Below, in pieces: positions 1 through 8,364 of a DNA stretch of 57,616 nt (its first letter is position 1; each line of letters begins with the position of its first letter). Position numbers and translations under genes: made by a program. The DNA lies in contig CACEUX010000009.1 in NCBI GenBank assembly GCA_902562835.1, positions 1 through 57,616 of the forward strand, in the 5' to 3' direction. The DNA comes from an uncultured Fidelibacterota bacterium. GTDB taxonomy: Bacteria > Fidelibacterota > Marinisomatia > Marinisomatales > UBA1611. The notes under the pieces are model-generated. The model was not told the origin of the DNA. It did no database searches and was given only the letters and a program-made list of their open reading frames with translations.

Positions 1-1
1 A

Positions 2-790
2 ACCGGGGCACTTACTTTGGGTACAGCCTTAGCAGTAGCAGAGGGTGGTACGGGAACAACATCATTAACCGACAAAGCAGTATTAATTTCACAAGATACT
101 GGAACAGATGCTATCGGTTCAGTAGCAATGACTGGCAATGGTGAGATCTTAGTAGGCGGAACAAGTGGACCAGCAGTTGAAGCAGCCGCGGATGTAGCAG
201 GAACTGGATTAGACGCATCAACAGGAGATGGGACATTAGCAATTAATGTAGCAGCTGCACAGACAAGTATTACTTCAATCATAAATTCAGGTATTACAAA
301 GATTGGTACAGCTGCAGCTCAAGAGTATATTACTTTTGGTAGTGCGAATGAGGTTAATACTCATATAAACAACACAGAAACACTGAGTGTAACTGCAAGT
401 GGAGTTGATGTAACAGGCAACGCAACAATCAGTGGTGATTTAACAATCAGCTCTGCTTTGAAAGGTATTAATACTACATCAGGTTCAAATGTTGCCCACG
501 ATGAAAATACTAGCGCAACTCTTTCTGCTAATAATAATCGAAGAGGTAAATATACATTAACTACAGATCCAGTTATAAATAACAATAATGTTTCTGCAAA
601 ATTCACAGTAGTGAATAGCACAACCACTGCTGATGATATTGTGATAATGAACTGTACAAGTAATCACCAAATTGAAGTGCATACTTTTAACGTTACTTCA
701 TCTGGCTGGGACTTTTTCTTTGTTAATCGTTCGGGCTCAGATATAACTACTGATCAACCATTAGAATTTAATTTTATAGTGATGCAATAA
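2..790 (+). CDS. Repetitive secreted/surface protein, 5' truncated
   Basis: The reading frame is already open at base 2, so the gene begins before the window; the first possible in-window start is a TTG at 17 and is not a credible true start. The visible part is low-complexity and rich in Gly, Ala, Thr and Ser, with phrases such as AEGGTGTTSLTDKAVL and GVDVTGNATISGDLTI that resemble beta-helical tail-fibre or adhesin stalks. The last 80 residues form a different, more globular beta-rich end (SGWDFFFVNRSGSD). No catalytic motif is visible. Its stop overlaps the next start by one base (TAATG), so the two are probably co-transcribed. I infer an extracellular structural protein; the family is unknown to me. 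Confidence 0.7.
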   Translation, partial: TGALTLGTALAVAEGGTGTTSLTDKAVLISQDTGTDAIGSVAMTGNGEILVGGTSGPAVEAAADVAGTGLDASTGDGTLAINVAAAQTSITSIINSGITKIGTAAAQEYITFGSANEVNTHINNTETLSVTASGVDVTGNATISGDLTISSALKGINTTSGSNVAHDENTSATLSANNNRRGKYTLTTDPVINNNNVSAKFTVVNSTTTADDIVIMNCTSNHQIEVHTFNVTSSGWDFFFVNRSGSDITTDQPLEFNFIVMQ

Positions 791-2616
791 TGAGATCAAT
801 CAATAAAATTATAGATATGATCATTAGATCATTTTTTATGTTATTTATTATGGGGATGCTAGTTGCACAGGAATACAAGATACAGTTTTCTCATATCCCT
901 ATAGGACAGGGTATCACTCTTAATGACTCAGTGGGTATAATGAATAGTATTGGAGGTATGGTCTCAAAAGATGTGAGCTCTGATTCTTTTCTAGTAGGCG
1001 CTGGATTCATAAAGGTAACTCAGAACGTCCTAGCTGAGCCACCAGTGATATCTGCTTTTGACCTTCCTACTTTCATTGAAAAAAATGGTGAGCCGTCAAC
1101 AATTTCAGCATCTATGTATGATCTCAATGGAATAAGTAATGCAGATCTATATATTCAATTAGGTGGAACTTTAAATGAAATTGCATTACCAATGTCAAGC
1201 GCAGGTAACAATGAATATGAGGTAGAAGTTCATGATTCATTGATCGCTTTAAATAACTTTAGAGCCCGCGTAGTTGGTATAGATAATATGGGTTATGAAA
1301 CTATCACAGAATACAAAAGTACTGATATAAAATTCAATAATACTGAATTGACAATGGCAAATGAACTCAGCCATTATCCTCAAGGAATCAGTAAAGGAGT
1401 CTGGAAATTGATTTCGTGGCCTTCCCAACCTGGTAATAATAGTTTAGCGATGTCTACTTTGGAGGATGGTCATGTATTTCATTCCTGGGACCCTGTTAAG
1501 GGAATTTATTCTAATCCAATTGAGATAGAGATAGGGCAGGCCTATTGGTTCAGGCATAGGTATAAAGATGCTGTTATCTTTGAAGAAGATACTGCTACGG
1601 CATTACCATTAGACCCTTTTGTAATTAATTTAAGATCTGGATGGAATTTGATCGGTAGCCCTTTTTCTTTTCCTGTAGGGTTTGAAAAAGATAGTATTGT
1701 TAGTGATCCGATCACATATGGTCTACCTGACCAGTCTAATGGATGGAGTGGACCTCAAAATGAGCTAAGCCCATGGAATGGATATGCGGTCTATTCAGCC
1801 CAAACAGCGACCATAACTCTTATGCCTTTCTCTGATCCAGACTCGTCTGTTGCAAGGATCGCATCAGCGGATCAATGGTATCTAAATATCAAATTAGATA
1901 GTGATACATACTTTGATCATTCGGCTGAGATTGGTAGGCGTAAATATGCAAATAATTCATATGACCGTTTTGACACCCCTCTTTTCCCAGAAATAGACGA
2001 AGGAATATCTTTGGCGATGGACATAAATGGAAGTGGTTCATTTGGTTATAAAAGAGATATCAGAGACTTTGAGGAGATGAATGGAATATGGAGCTTAAGG
2101 CTCCATAATCAGAAAGATGATGAACAGGTATTCATTTCTGGCGATTTAAGAGGTTCGATTCCTGATGGCCTTCAAATAGCGGTCGTTGATATTGCAGAAC
2201 GCAACGTATCCTATACTTTATTAGAGCAGGGGATCATGATTAATAAAAATTCGAACCTTTCATATGACCTTAAACTTGTAGCTGGTGATCTGGATTATGT
2301 AAATAGAACAGCGGAAGAGATCTTATCTAATATTCCGAGTGAATTTTCTCTGGGGCAAAACTATCCTAATCCATTTAATCCTATCACAAAGATGGACTAC
2401 ACTTTACCAAAGCGTTCTAGAGTGAACATCTCTATATATAATGTATTAGGACAAGAGATAGTAACCCTTGTCAATGAAGAGCAGAGTTATGGATATCATT
2501 CTATTGCTTGGAATGGAACAGATCAGATGGGAAGGGCAATGGCATCAGGAGTTTATTTTACCCGAATGGTCTCAGAGACATTCAGCCAAACAAAAAAGAT
2601 GTTATTGTTAAAATAA
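790..2616 (+). CDS. Secreted protein with FlgD-like / type-IX-style C-terminal module
   Basis: A 608-residue protein. Residues 1-27 read as a signal peptide (hydrophobic SFFMLFIMGMLVAQ, cleavage near AQ-E). The middle is beta-rich with Ig-like character. The last ~85 residues carry LGQNYPNPFNPITKMDYTLP, then VNISIYNVLGQEIVTLV and ASGVYFTRM, ending in LLLK. This is the FlgD-Ig-like terminal module common in Marinimicrobia, Ignavibacteria and relatives, where it is generally taken as a secretion/anchoring tail. The start shares its A with the preceding stop, which argues for an operon with the stalk-like protein upstream. Likely extracellular or surface attached; the substrate is unknown. Confidence 0.8.
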   Translation: MRSINKIIDMIIRSFFMLFIMGMLVAQEYKIQFSHIPIGQGITLNDSVGIMNSIGGMVSKDVSSDSFLVGAGFIKVTQNVLAEPPVISAFDLPTFIEKNGEPSTISASMYDLNGISNADLYIQLGGTLNEIALPMSSAGNNEYEVEVHDSLIALNNFRARVVGIDNMGYETITEYKSTDIKFNNTELTMANELSHYPQGISKGVWKLISWPSQPGNNSLAMSTLEDGHVFHSWDPVKGIYSNPIEIEIGQAYWFRHRYKDAVIFEEDTATALPLDPFVINLRSGWNLIGSPFSFPVGFEKDSIVSDPITYGLPDQSNGWSGPQNELSPWNGYAVYSAQTATITLMPFSDPDSSVARIASADQWYLNIKLDSDTYFDHSAEIGRRKYANNSYDRFDTPLFPEIDEGISLAMDINGSGSFGYKRDIRDFEEMNGIWSLRLHNQKDDEQVFISGDLRGSIPDGLQIAVVDIAERNVSYTLLEQGIMINKNSNLSYDLKLVAGDLDYVNRTAEEILSNIPSEFSLGQNYPNPFNPITKMDYTLPKRSRVNISIYNVLGQEIVTLVNEEQSYGYHSIAWNGTDQMGRAMASGVYFTRMVSETFSQTKKMLLLK

Positions 2617-2624
2617 TATTTAGG

Positions 2625-4097
2625 CTAATTATTTAAACTTCCTATAAAACCGATTTGGTCAGTTTTTATGATCCATAGGTCTGAGTTGTTTTTATCTCCA
2701 TTTCCATAATTATTTGTACTCCCAACAAAAGCATATCCACCATCAAGTGTCTCAATAACTGAAAAACCTCGGTCGTGTTCAGTCTCTCCAAACATCTTTT
2801 CCCAAGAAATGTCCCCGCTATCATTTAACTTAATTAACCACGCATCGTATGCATTGTCACCATGATCAAAAAGACTACATACCAATATATATTCATCATC
2901 ACTTGTTTTTCTGAATGAATATCCTGGGTCACCACTACTTCCTCCAAAGGTTTTTGTCCATATTTCCTCACCATTTGAACCGACCCGTAGTAAACCCGTC
3001 GCGGTATTTCCATCTCCAAAAGATTGTATATTTGACCTGATCAAGTATCCATTATCGTAGGTATGAAGCATGGAATGGCCCACATCATTACTTGCGTCTC
3101 CATAACTTTGGCTCCACTGCTCATTACCATTTGCATCTGTTTTGATCAGCCATATATCAGAGCCACCATTTCCAATTGATTGGGTGCTCCCTAATAATGT
3201 AAATCCACCATCCTCATTTAAAATGATATCATACCCATGTTCAGGTTCTGAGCCACCAAATGAGCGAGTCCAGACAGAATCACCTTGTGAGTTTGTCTTG
3301 ATTAGCCAGATATCACTGTCCCCATTGCCTAATAGGTCTCTATCTCCTATTACGGCAAAACCGCCATCAGGTGTCTCTATGACCTGCCCACCATGTTCGT
3401 TATTAGATGTCCCTAGATAGGAATTCCATTCAATTAGGCCACTAGGACCTGTTTTAAATAACCAGATGTCGCTGCCGCCAAAGCCATAGGACTCGGTAGT
3501 CCCTGAGATGATATAGCCCCCATCAGAAGTTTGTTTGATATGATTGGCTTTATCAAGTTGACTACCACCAAAAGATTGATGCCACTCTATATTTCCATAG
3601 CGATCTGAACCAACCAGTAATATGTCATCATCTATTCCGCCAAGAATGATGAAACTACTGTCAGATCTTTGGGATATGGAGTATCCTACTTCGCTTGTCG
3701 TTTCTGAGCCAAAGGTACTGGAAAAGGTTAAAAAATTATTTACGATAACATCCACATCATCGCTGTCAACGGTATTGCCTTCTTCATCGTAAAGCCTAAT
3801 AAATAAAGTATGGATACCATTATCATATTTATATGTGTCCCAAGTTAGAATAAATGGTGCTGAATAGTCACATACCTCAGTTGAATCTCCATCAACCCAT
3901 AGTTCGATCTTAAATACTATGTTGTCATTATTTGATTCACAAAAGATCAAAACAGTATCTTGGACAATTGAATTATTTTCTAATGATGAAATGCTTATAC
4001 TGGTTTTTTCATCATCATCATCACCACTATTCTCTTCTACACTACATGCAAATAGCAATATGATTAAAAATGGAAGGATATGAATTGTTGATCTCAT
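2625..4097 (-). CDS. Surface-type lipoprotein with beta-propeller repeats
   Basis: I place the start at the ATG at 4097 rather than an in-frame TTG at 4127, because the ATG puts a clean lipoprotein signal at the very N-terminus (lipobox LFAC, Cys18). After the Cys comes an acidic stretch (SVEENSGDDDDEK). Residues ~30-130 look like an Ig-like domain; the rest is about seven repeats of ~50 residues built on GGYIISGTT...SDIWLIKTD..G...W...FGG, the pattern of a propeller made of repeats related to the delta-60/PQQ-like type. It converges on the FlgD-tail protein with only 8 bases between stops. Probably an outer-membrane, possibly surface-exposed, lipoprotein; ligand unknown. No Shine-Dalgarno is seen at either start. 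Confidence 0.75.
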   Translation of the reverse strand: MRSTIHILPFLIILLFACSVEENSGDDDDEKTSISISSLENNSIVQDTVLIFCESNNDNIVFKIELWVDGDSTEVCDYSAPFILTWDTYKYDNGIHTLFIRLYDEEGNTVDSDDVDVIVNNFLTFSSTFGSETTSEVGYSISQRSDSSFIILGGIDDDILLVGSDRYGNIEWHQSFGGSQLDKANHIKQTSDGGYIISGTTESYGFGGSDIWLFKTGPSGLIEWNSYLGTSNNEHGGQVIETPDGGFAVIGDRDLLGNGDSDIWLIKTNSQGDSVWTRSFGGSEPEHGYDIILNEDGGFTLLGSTQSIGNGGSDIWLIKTDANGNEQWSQSYGDASNDVGHSMLHTYDNGYLIRSNIQSFGDGNTATGLLRVGSNGEEIWTKTFGGSSGDPGYSFRKTSDDEYILVCSLFDHGDNAYDAWLIKLNDSGDISWEKMFGETEHDRGFSVIETLDGGYAFVGSTNNYGNGDKNNSDLWIIKTDQIGFIGSLNN

Positions 4098-4157
4098 AAT
4101 GTCAAAAAATTTACTAAATATTATCAATGAAAGATAAACTCGCGATCTGAAACTTAA

Positions 4158-6980
4158 TTATTGATCTGTATCCCTATAATCATCCGTTGAGGGACATGTA
4201 CAAACTAAGTTTCTATCTCCATAAGCATTATCTATTCGGCCAACACTGGGCCAATATTTATATTCACTTTGCCAATCCATGGGGAATGAACTACCATGCC
4301 TCGAATAGGGATGTGACCAATTATCTGAGAGAGCATGCTCTGCTGTATGTGGTGCATTTTTTAAAGGATTATCAATAGGGTCATATTTCCCAGAAACAAC
4401 ATCATCTATTTCTTTTCTTATTGAGATCATAGCTTGGATGAATCGATCAAGTTCGGGCTTGGACTCACTTTCTGTTGGTTCGATCATCATGGTCCCTGGA
4501 ACCGGCCATGACATAGTAGGCGCGTGAAAGCCATAATCCATTAGTCTTTTGGCAATGTCCTCTTCGCTGATACCTGAGGACTCACGGATAGGTCTTATGT
4601 CTATAATGAATTCGTGAGCATGATATCCACTGTTGCCGCGATACAGTACAGGGAAGTGACCATCAAGTTTTTTAGCTAAATAATTCGCGTTCAAGATGGC
4701 GACCTGGGTTGCTTTCCTTAAACCTTCATTACCCATCATCGCTATATATGACCACGATATTGGTAAAATACTACTGCTGCCAAAAGGTGAGGCAGACACA
4801 GCTGTGATTGCCTGGTCATTATTTAGTTTTAATTGTGTGTGGCCTGGAAGAAAAGGAGATAGATGATCTTTACATACGATAGGCCCCATACCCGGACCTC
4901 CTCCACCATGAGGTATGCAAAAAGTTTTATGTAGATTAATATGCATTACATCAGCACCAAATTGTCCAGGTTTACAAACTCCTACTAGAGCATTAAGATT
5001 CGCACCATCCATGTAAACCTGACCACCACTATCATGAACCATTTCACATAATTCCTTGATTGTAGATTCAAAGACACCATGTGTTGAGGGATAAGTTATC
5101 ATAACAGAGGAAAGATTTTTTTCATGCTCATTTATCTTTTTCTTTAGATCTTCAATATCGATGTTCCCTTGCTCATCACAATCAACTACCACCACTTTCA
5201 TTCCCGCCATTACAGCGGAAGCTGGATTAGTCCCATGCGCTGAATCAGGAATTAAACAAATATTTCTATGTTCATTCCCTTGTGCTTTGTGATAGGCTCT
5301 GATAATCATTAGCCCAGCATATTCTCCTTGCGCACCCGAATTAGGCTGCATTGAGATTGAATCAAAACCTGTTATCTTGACGAGCCAATCGTTCAATTCC
5401 TGTATCAGTGTTTGGTACCCTTTTACTTGATCTTCAGGCGCAAAGGGATGAATGTTTGAGAATTCTGGCCATGTAACTGCAGTCATTTCTGTTGTGCTAT
5501 TCAGTTTCATAGTACACGAGCCCAATGGAATCATACTTGTATTCAGGCTAAGGTCTTTGGTTTCTAATTTATGCATATAGCGTAACATATCAGTTTCAGA
5601 TCGATATTGATGGAAAACAGGGTTTTGTAAAATGGCTGATGTCCTCTCAAGGGTAGATGGAATGGAGGTTTCTAAAGAATTACTTTTTTCTGCACTGAAA
5701 ATATCAAGAATTGAAATAATATCACCTTCTGTAGTGGTCTCATCAATAGAAATTCCTACAGAGCCATCATTGTAATCACGAAAATTCATTTGTTTTTGAT
5801 CTGATTTTGTTTTCCATCCATCGGCTTTAAATCTAATTGTATCAAAAAATGAATCATTCTCAAGCTTGTATCCTGCCTCATTGAGTGAAGAAGCTAATAA
5901 CCTTGTTAAATGGTTAACTCTTAGGGCAATGCTTTTTATGCCACTTGGGCCATGATAAACAGCATACATGCCAGATATAATTGCTAGTAAAACCTGAGCT
6001 GTGCATATGTTGGAAGTTGCTTTCTCCCTTCGAATATGTTGCTCTCTTGTTTGCAATGCCATACGAAGAGCAGGCTTACCATGAGAGTCTATAGATAGCC
6101 CTATAATTCTACCTGGGATTTTCCTTTTAAACTTTTCACTAGTCGCAAAAAATGCAGCATGAGGTCCACCATAGCCCATTGGGACACCAAAGCGCTGAGC
6201 ATTTCCAACAGCAACATCAGCACCCATTTCACCAGGAGGCTTTAAAAGAGTTAGCGCAAGTAGATCAGTTGCCACGCATAAATATGCATTGTATTGATGT
6301 GCTGTTTTAGATAGTTCAGTCAGGTCATGTACTGATCCACTTGTGTCTGGATATTGAACAATAGCACCAAAAATATCATCATTAAAATCTTCAATCGTTA
6401 TATTGCAGATCTTCAAAATTATGCCTAGTGGTTCAGATCGTGTTTTTAAAACATCTATAGTTTGAGGATGGCAATTTTCAGATACGAGGAATACTAGTTT
6501 TGAAGGTTCTTTTGTAATATTGTAAAACATTAACATCGCCTCAGCTGCAGCTGTTGCTTCATCAAGTAATGATGCATTTGCCATGGGTAGGCCTGTGATA
6601 TCTGATACCATCGTTTGAAAATTCAATAAGGCCTCTAATCTTCCTTGGCTGATCTCTGCCTGATAAGGGGTGTATTGTGTATACCAACCTGGATTTTCTA
6701 AAATGTTGCGCTGAATGACAGAAGGTAAGAGGGTTCCATAATACCCCATTCCTATGAATGATTTGAAAACACAATTCATATTTGCCAATTCACTTAACCT
6801 TTCTATGGCGTCCGATTCGCTCATTTTGTCAGGGAGGTCAATAAGTGAATCAAATAAAATATTTTTTGGAATTATTTTATTTGATAGCTCATCTAACGAT
6901 GAAAAACCTAATTCAGATAACATCTTTTGAATTTGGTCATCTCTGGGGCCAATATGGCGGTTGGGAAAATCTGTTAGCAT
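4158..6980 (-). CDS. gcvP: Glycine dehydrogenase (decarboxylating), P-protein
   Basis: The P-protein of the glycine cleavage system uses PLP to decarboxylate glycine and passes the aminomethyl group to the lipoyl H-protein. At 940 residues this is the long single-chain form, with an N-terminal half (TDFPNRHIGPRDDQIQKML) and a catalytic C-terminal half. The PLP lysine is K685 in HINLHKTFCIPHGGGGPGMG; GSCTMKLNS and DGANLNALVG are also present. The usual partners gcvT and gcvH are not in the window, so it appears as a lone gene. A weak AAGAG lies before the ATG. It is divergent from the zinc-ribbon gene across a 270-base region; I searched by eye for a glycine riboswitch there and saw none. Confidence 0.97.
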   Translation of the reverse strand: MLTDFPNRHIGPRDDQIQKMLSELGFSSLDELSNKIIPKNILFDSLIDLPDKMSESDAIERLSELANMNCVFKSFIGMGYYGTLLPSVIQRNILENPGWYTQYTPYQAEISQGRLEALLNFQTMVSDITGLPMANASLLDEATAAAEAMLMFYNITKEPSKLVFLVSENCHPQTIDVLKTRSEPLGIILKICNITIEDFNDDIFGAIVQYPDTSGSVHDLTELSKTAHQYNAYLCVATDLLALTLLKPPGEMGADVAVGNAQRFGVPMGYGGPHAAFFATSEKFKRKIPGRIIGLSIDSHGKPALRMALQTREQHIRREKATSNICTAQVLLAIISGMYAVYHGPSGIKSIALRVNHLTRLLASSLNEAGYKLENDSFFDTIRFKADGWKTKSDQKQMNFRDYNDGSVGISIDETTTEGDIISILDIFSAEKSNSLETSIPSTLERTSAILQNPVFHQYRSETDMLRYMHKLETKDLSLNTSMIPLGSCTMKLNSTTEMTAVTWPEFSNIHPFAPEDQVKGYQTLIQELNDWLVKITGFDSISMQPNSGAQGEYAGLMIIRAYHKAQGNEHRNICLIPDSAHGTNPASAVMAGMKVVVVDCDEQGNIDIEDLKKKINEHEKNLSSVMITYPSTHGVFESTIKELCEMVHDSGGQVYMDGANLNALVGVCKPGQFGADVMHINLHKTFCIPHGGGGPGMGPIVCKDHLSPFLPGHTQLKLNNDQAITAVSASPFGSSSILPISWSYIAMMGNEGLRKATQVAILNANYLAKKLDGHFPVLYRGNSGYHAHEFIIDIRPIRESSGISEEDIAKRLMDYGFHAPTMSWPVPGTMMIEPTESESKPELDRFIQAMISIRKEIDDVVSGKYDPIDNPLKNAPHTAEHALSDNWSHPYSRHGSSFPMDWQSEYKYWPSVGRIDNAYGDRNLVCTCPSTDDYRDTDQ

Positions 6981-7137
6981 AAAACTCTTATAGATTGATT
7001 AAATGGACGCCTAAAGATTAAAAAATAATATTAGTCTTTTACTAATCTCATTTTATATCTCATTAATTATTTAGTTTTAGATGTATAAGTGAATAAATTC
7101 GAATAAGGAATATGAGTAGATTAATTCAAATATGCTT

Positions 7138-7156
7138 CAGAAGAATATTTCTTCTG
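7138..7156 (+). repeat. Perfect inverted repeat before a mini-ORF ribosome site
   Basis: Arms CAGAAGAA and TTCTTCTG (8 bp each) around a 3-base loop TAT. The hairpin is immediately followed by AGGAG at 7157-7161 and an ATG at 7166, so in RNA it would sit directly against the ribosome binding site of the mini-ORF. It could modulate access of the ribosome or be the 5' structure of a small RNA; this is inference from position only. Confidence 0.55.
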
Positions 7157-7165
7157 AGGAGAAAC

Positions 7166-7249
7166 ATGAAATTTGTGGATACAGCAGATTTCAAAATACA
7201 AAATAGATGCACCCTTAGCGGTGCTTTTTTTTTGTTTAAAGGTGAATAA
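7166..7249 (+). CDS. Candidate leader peptide, 27 aa
   Basis: A 27-codon frame starting MKFVDTADFK and ending FKGE. It has AGGAG four bases before its ATG, one of the best ribosome binding sites in this window, where most genes have none. It stops 2 bases before the ATG of the zinc-ribbon gene at 7252. A terminator-like hairpin with nine Ts lies inside the frame, so translation would run through it. That is the geometry of a leader peptide, although no run of a single regulatory amino acid is obvious (one Cys codon just before the hairpin). Alternative: the transcript is a non-coding small RNA and the frame is incidental. Confidence 0.35.
   Translation: MKFVDTADFKIQNRCTLSGAFFLFKGE
7209..7233 (+). 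terminator. Rho-independent terminator or attenuator
   Basis: Stem GCACC/GGTGC with loop CTTAGC, followed by nine consecutive Ts (7225-7233). It lies 19 bases before the zinc-ribbon gene start and after no annotated upstream plus-strand gene, because gcvP points the other way. It must therefore end a short transcript or attenuate the zinc-ribbon/rnpB unit. The stem is only 5 bp, so efficiency may be partial. Confidence 0.55.
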
Positions 7250-7251
7250 AA

Positions 7252-7956
7252 ATGGAAAAATTAATTGAATTGCAAGGGATTGACACTAAACTTAAAGATA
7301 TCAATGATCTGTTAGGAGACCTACCGTTAAAAGTAGAGGGGCTGAATCAACAAGAAGTATCAATGAAGACTTCTCTTGATACTAACAAGCATAGGTTAAA
7401 AGAATTAGAAGTTGAAATGCATAAAAGAGAAGTTGATATTGCCCAAATTGATGGAAAAGTAGATAAGCTTAAAGATCAACTTTTTCTTGTAACAAATAAT
7501 AAGCAATATGATGCATTGACGACTGAGATCGATCATTTTAAAGATAAAAAATCCTCTTTTGAATCAGAGGTAATTGAATTTCTTGAGGAAAAAGAACAAT
7601 TAACAGAATCAATTGGTTCTATAGAATCTGAATTAGGTGAACTAACTCATGATCTTCAACAAAGAAGGCAAAAATTAGAATCTGCAATTTCCGAATCTGC
7701 TGATGAAAAATTATCATTAGAAAAACAACGTAAGGAAAGAATAGATAAAATTGATATCAATATTATATCTGCTTATAATAAGGTAATGGGGGCCCGCGGC
7801 GGTCTTGCTGTAGTCCCAATAGTAGGGTCTGGTTGCGGAGGCTGCGGCGCGCATATTCCGCCACAAACCATAACAGAGGTTCGCGCAGGGTCTGCTATTC
7901 ATCGTTGTGATATGTGCGGACGGTTTTTATATAACGAAGAAATATCTGTAAATTAG
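7252..7956 (+). CDS. Coiled-coil C4 zinc-ribbon protein
   Basis: 234 residues. Residues 1-180 form a long Lys/Glu-rich coiled coil (MEKLIELQGIDTKLKDINDL). The C-terminus is a zinc ribbon with C195-x2-C198 (GCGGCGAHIP) and C219-x2-C222 (RCDMCGRFLY). This is the bacterial C4-type zinc-ribbon family (zf-RING_7/CdsZ-like). From memory, members are often encoded next to rnpB, as here, where RNase P RNA begins 15 bases after the stop. Biochemical function is not settled; a nucleic-acid-binding or regulatory role is the usual suggestion. AAAGGTGA before the ATG is a moderate Shine-Dalgarno. Confidence 0.9.
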   Translation: MEKLIELQGIDTKLKDINDLLGDLPLKVEGLNQQEVSMKTSLDTNKHRLKELEVEMHKREVDIAQIDGKVDKLKDQLFLVTNNKQYDALTTEIDHFKDKKSSFESEVIEFLEEKEQLTESIGSIESELGELTHDLQQRRQKLESAISESADEKLSLEKQRKERIDKIDINIISAYNKVMGARGGLAVVPIVGSGCGGCGAHIPPQTITEVRAGSAIHRCDMCGRFLYNEEISVN

Positions 7957-7971
7957 ATTATAAATTAATAA

Positions 7972-8343
7972 TTGAGTCGGTTGGATGGTTACTCTAGGAT
8001 TGTTGATTCAACCCTAGAGAGGAAAGTCCGGGCACCGCAGAATAGGATGCTCCTTAACGAGGGGAGGTCTGCTTAAGCAGATTATGGAAAGTGCAACAGA
8101 AAATAAACCGCCTTCGGGTAAGGGTGAAACAGTGGTGTAAGAGACCACTATATTTTGAAGAAATTCACAATATTGGCAAACCCCATCCGGTGCAAGATCG
8201 AATAGGCTCTTAGATGTTATTCGCATTGTTTGAAGAGTGGGTAGATCGCTTGAAATTTATGGCAACATAGATGCTAGATGAATGACCATACAATAGACCA
8301 TGAACTGGCCTAATGACAAAACTCGGCTTATAGACCGACTCAA
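7972..8343 (+). ncRNA. rnpB: RNase P RNA (bacterial type A-like)
   Basis: The catalytic RNA that trims tRNA 5' ends. The ends were set from the closing P1 helix: TTGAGTCGGT at 7972-7981 pairs with ACCGACTCAA at 8334-8343. Conserved blocks appear in order: GAGGAAAGTCCGGGC (P4/CR-I region, ~8019), the ACAGAAA..AACCGCC block (~8096), AGGGTGAAACAGTGG (~8120), TAAGAGACCAC (~8138), and the GGTGCAAGATCGAATAGG block (~8191). It sits between the zinc-ribbon gene and an acyl-CoA dehydrogenase, 21 bases before the latter's start. The 3' P1 arm followed by ATTATCTTTTT may help end transcription. Confidence 0.97.
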
Positions 8344-8364
8344 TTATCTTTTTACAACTTAATT

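Noticed and set aside
1-790. Prophage tail-fibre gene
   Set aside because: Composition is tail-fibre-like, but no other phage gene is present and the neighbour has a chromosomal secretion tail.
6981-7251. Glycine riboswitch upstream of gcvP
   Set aside because: No paired-aptamer core sequences were seen on the minus strand.
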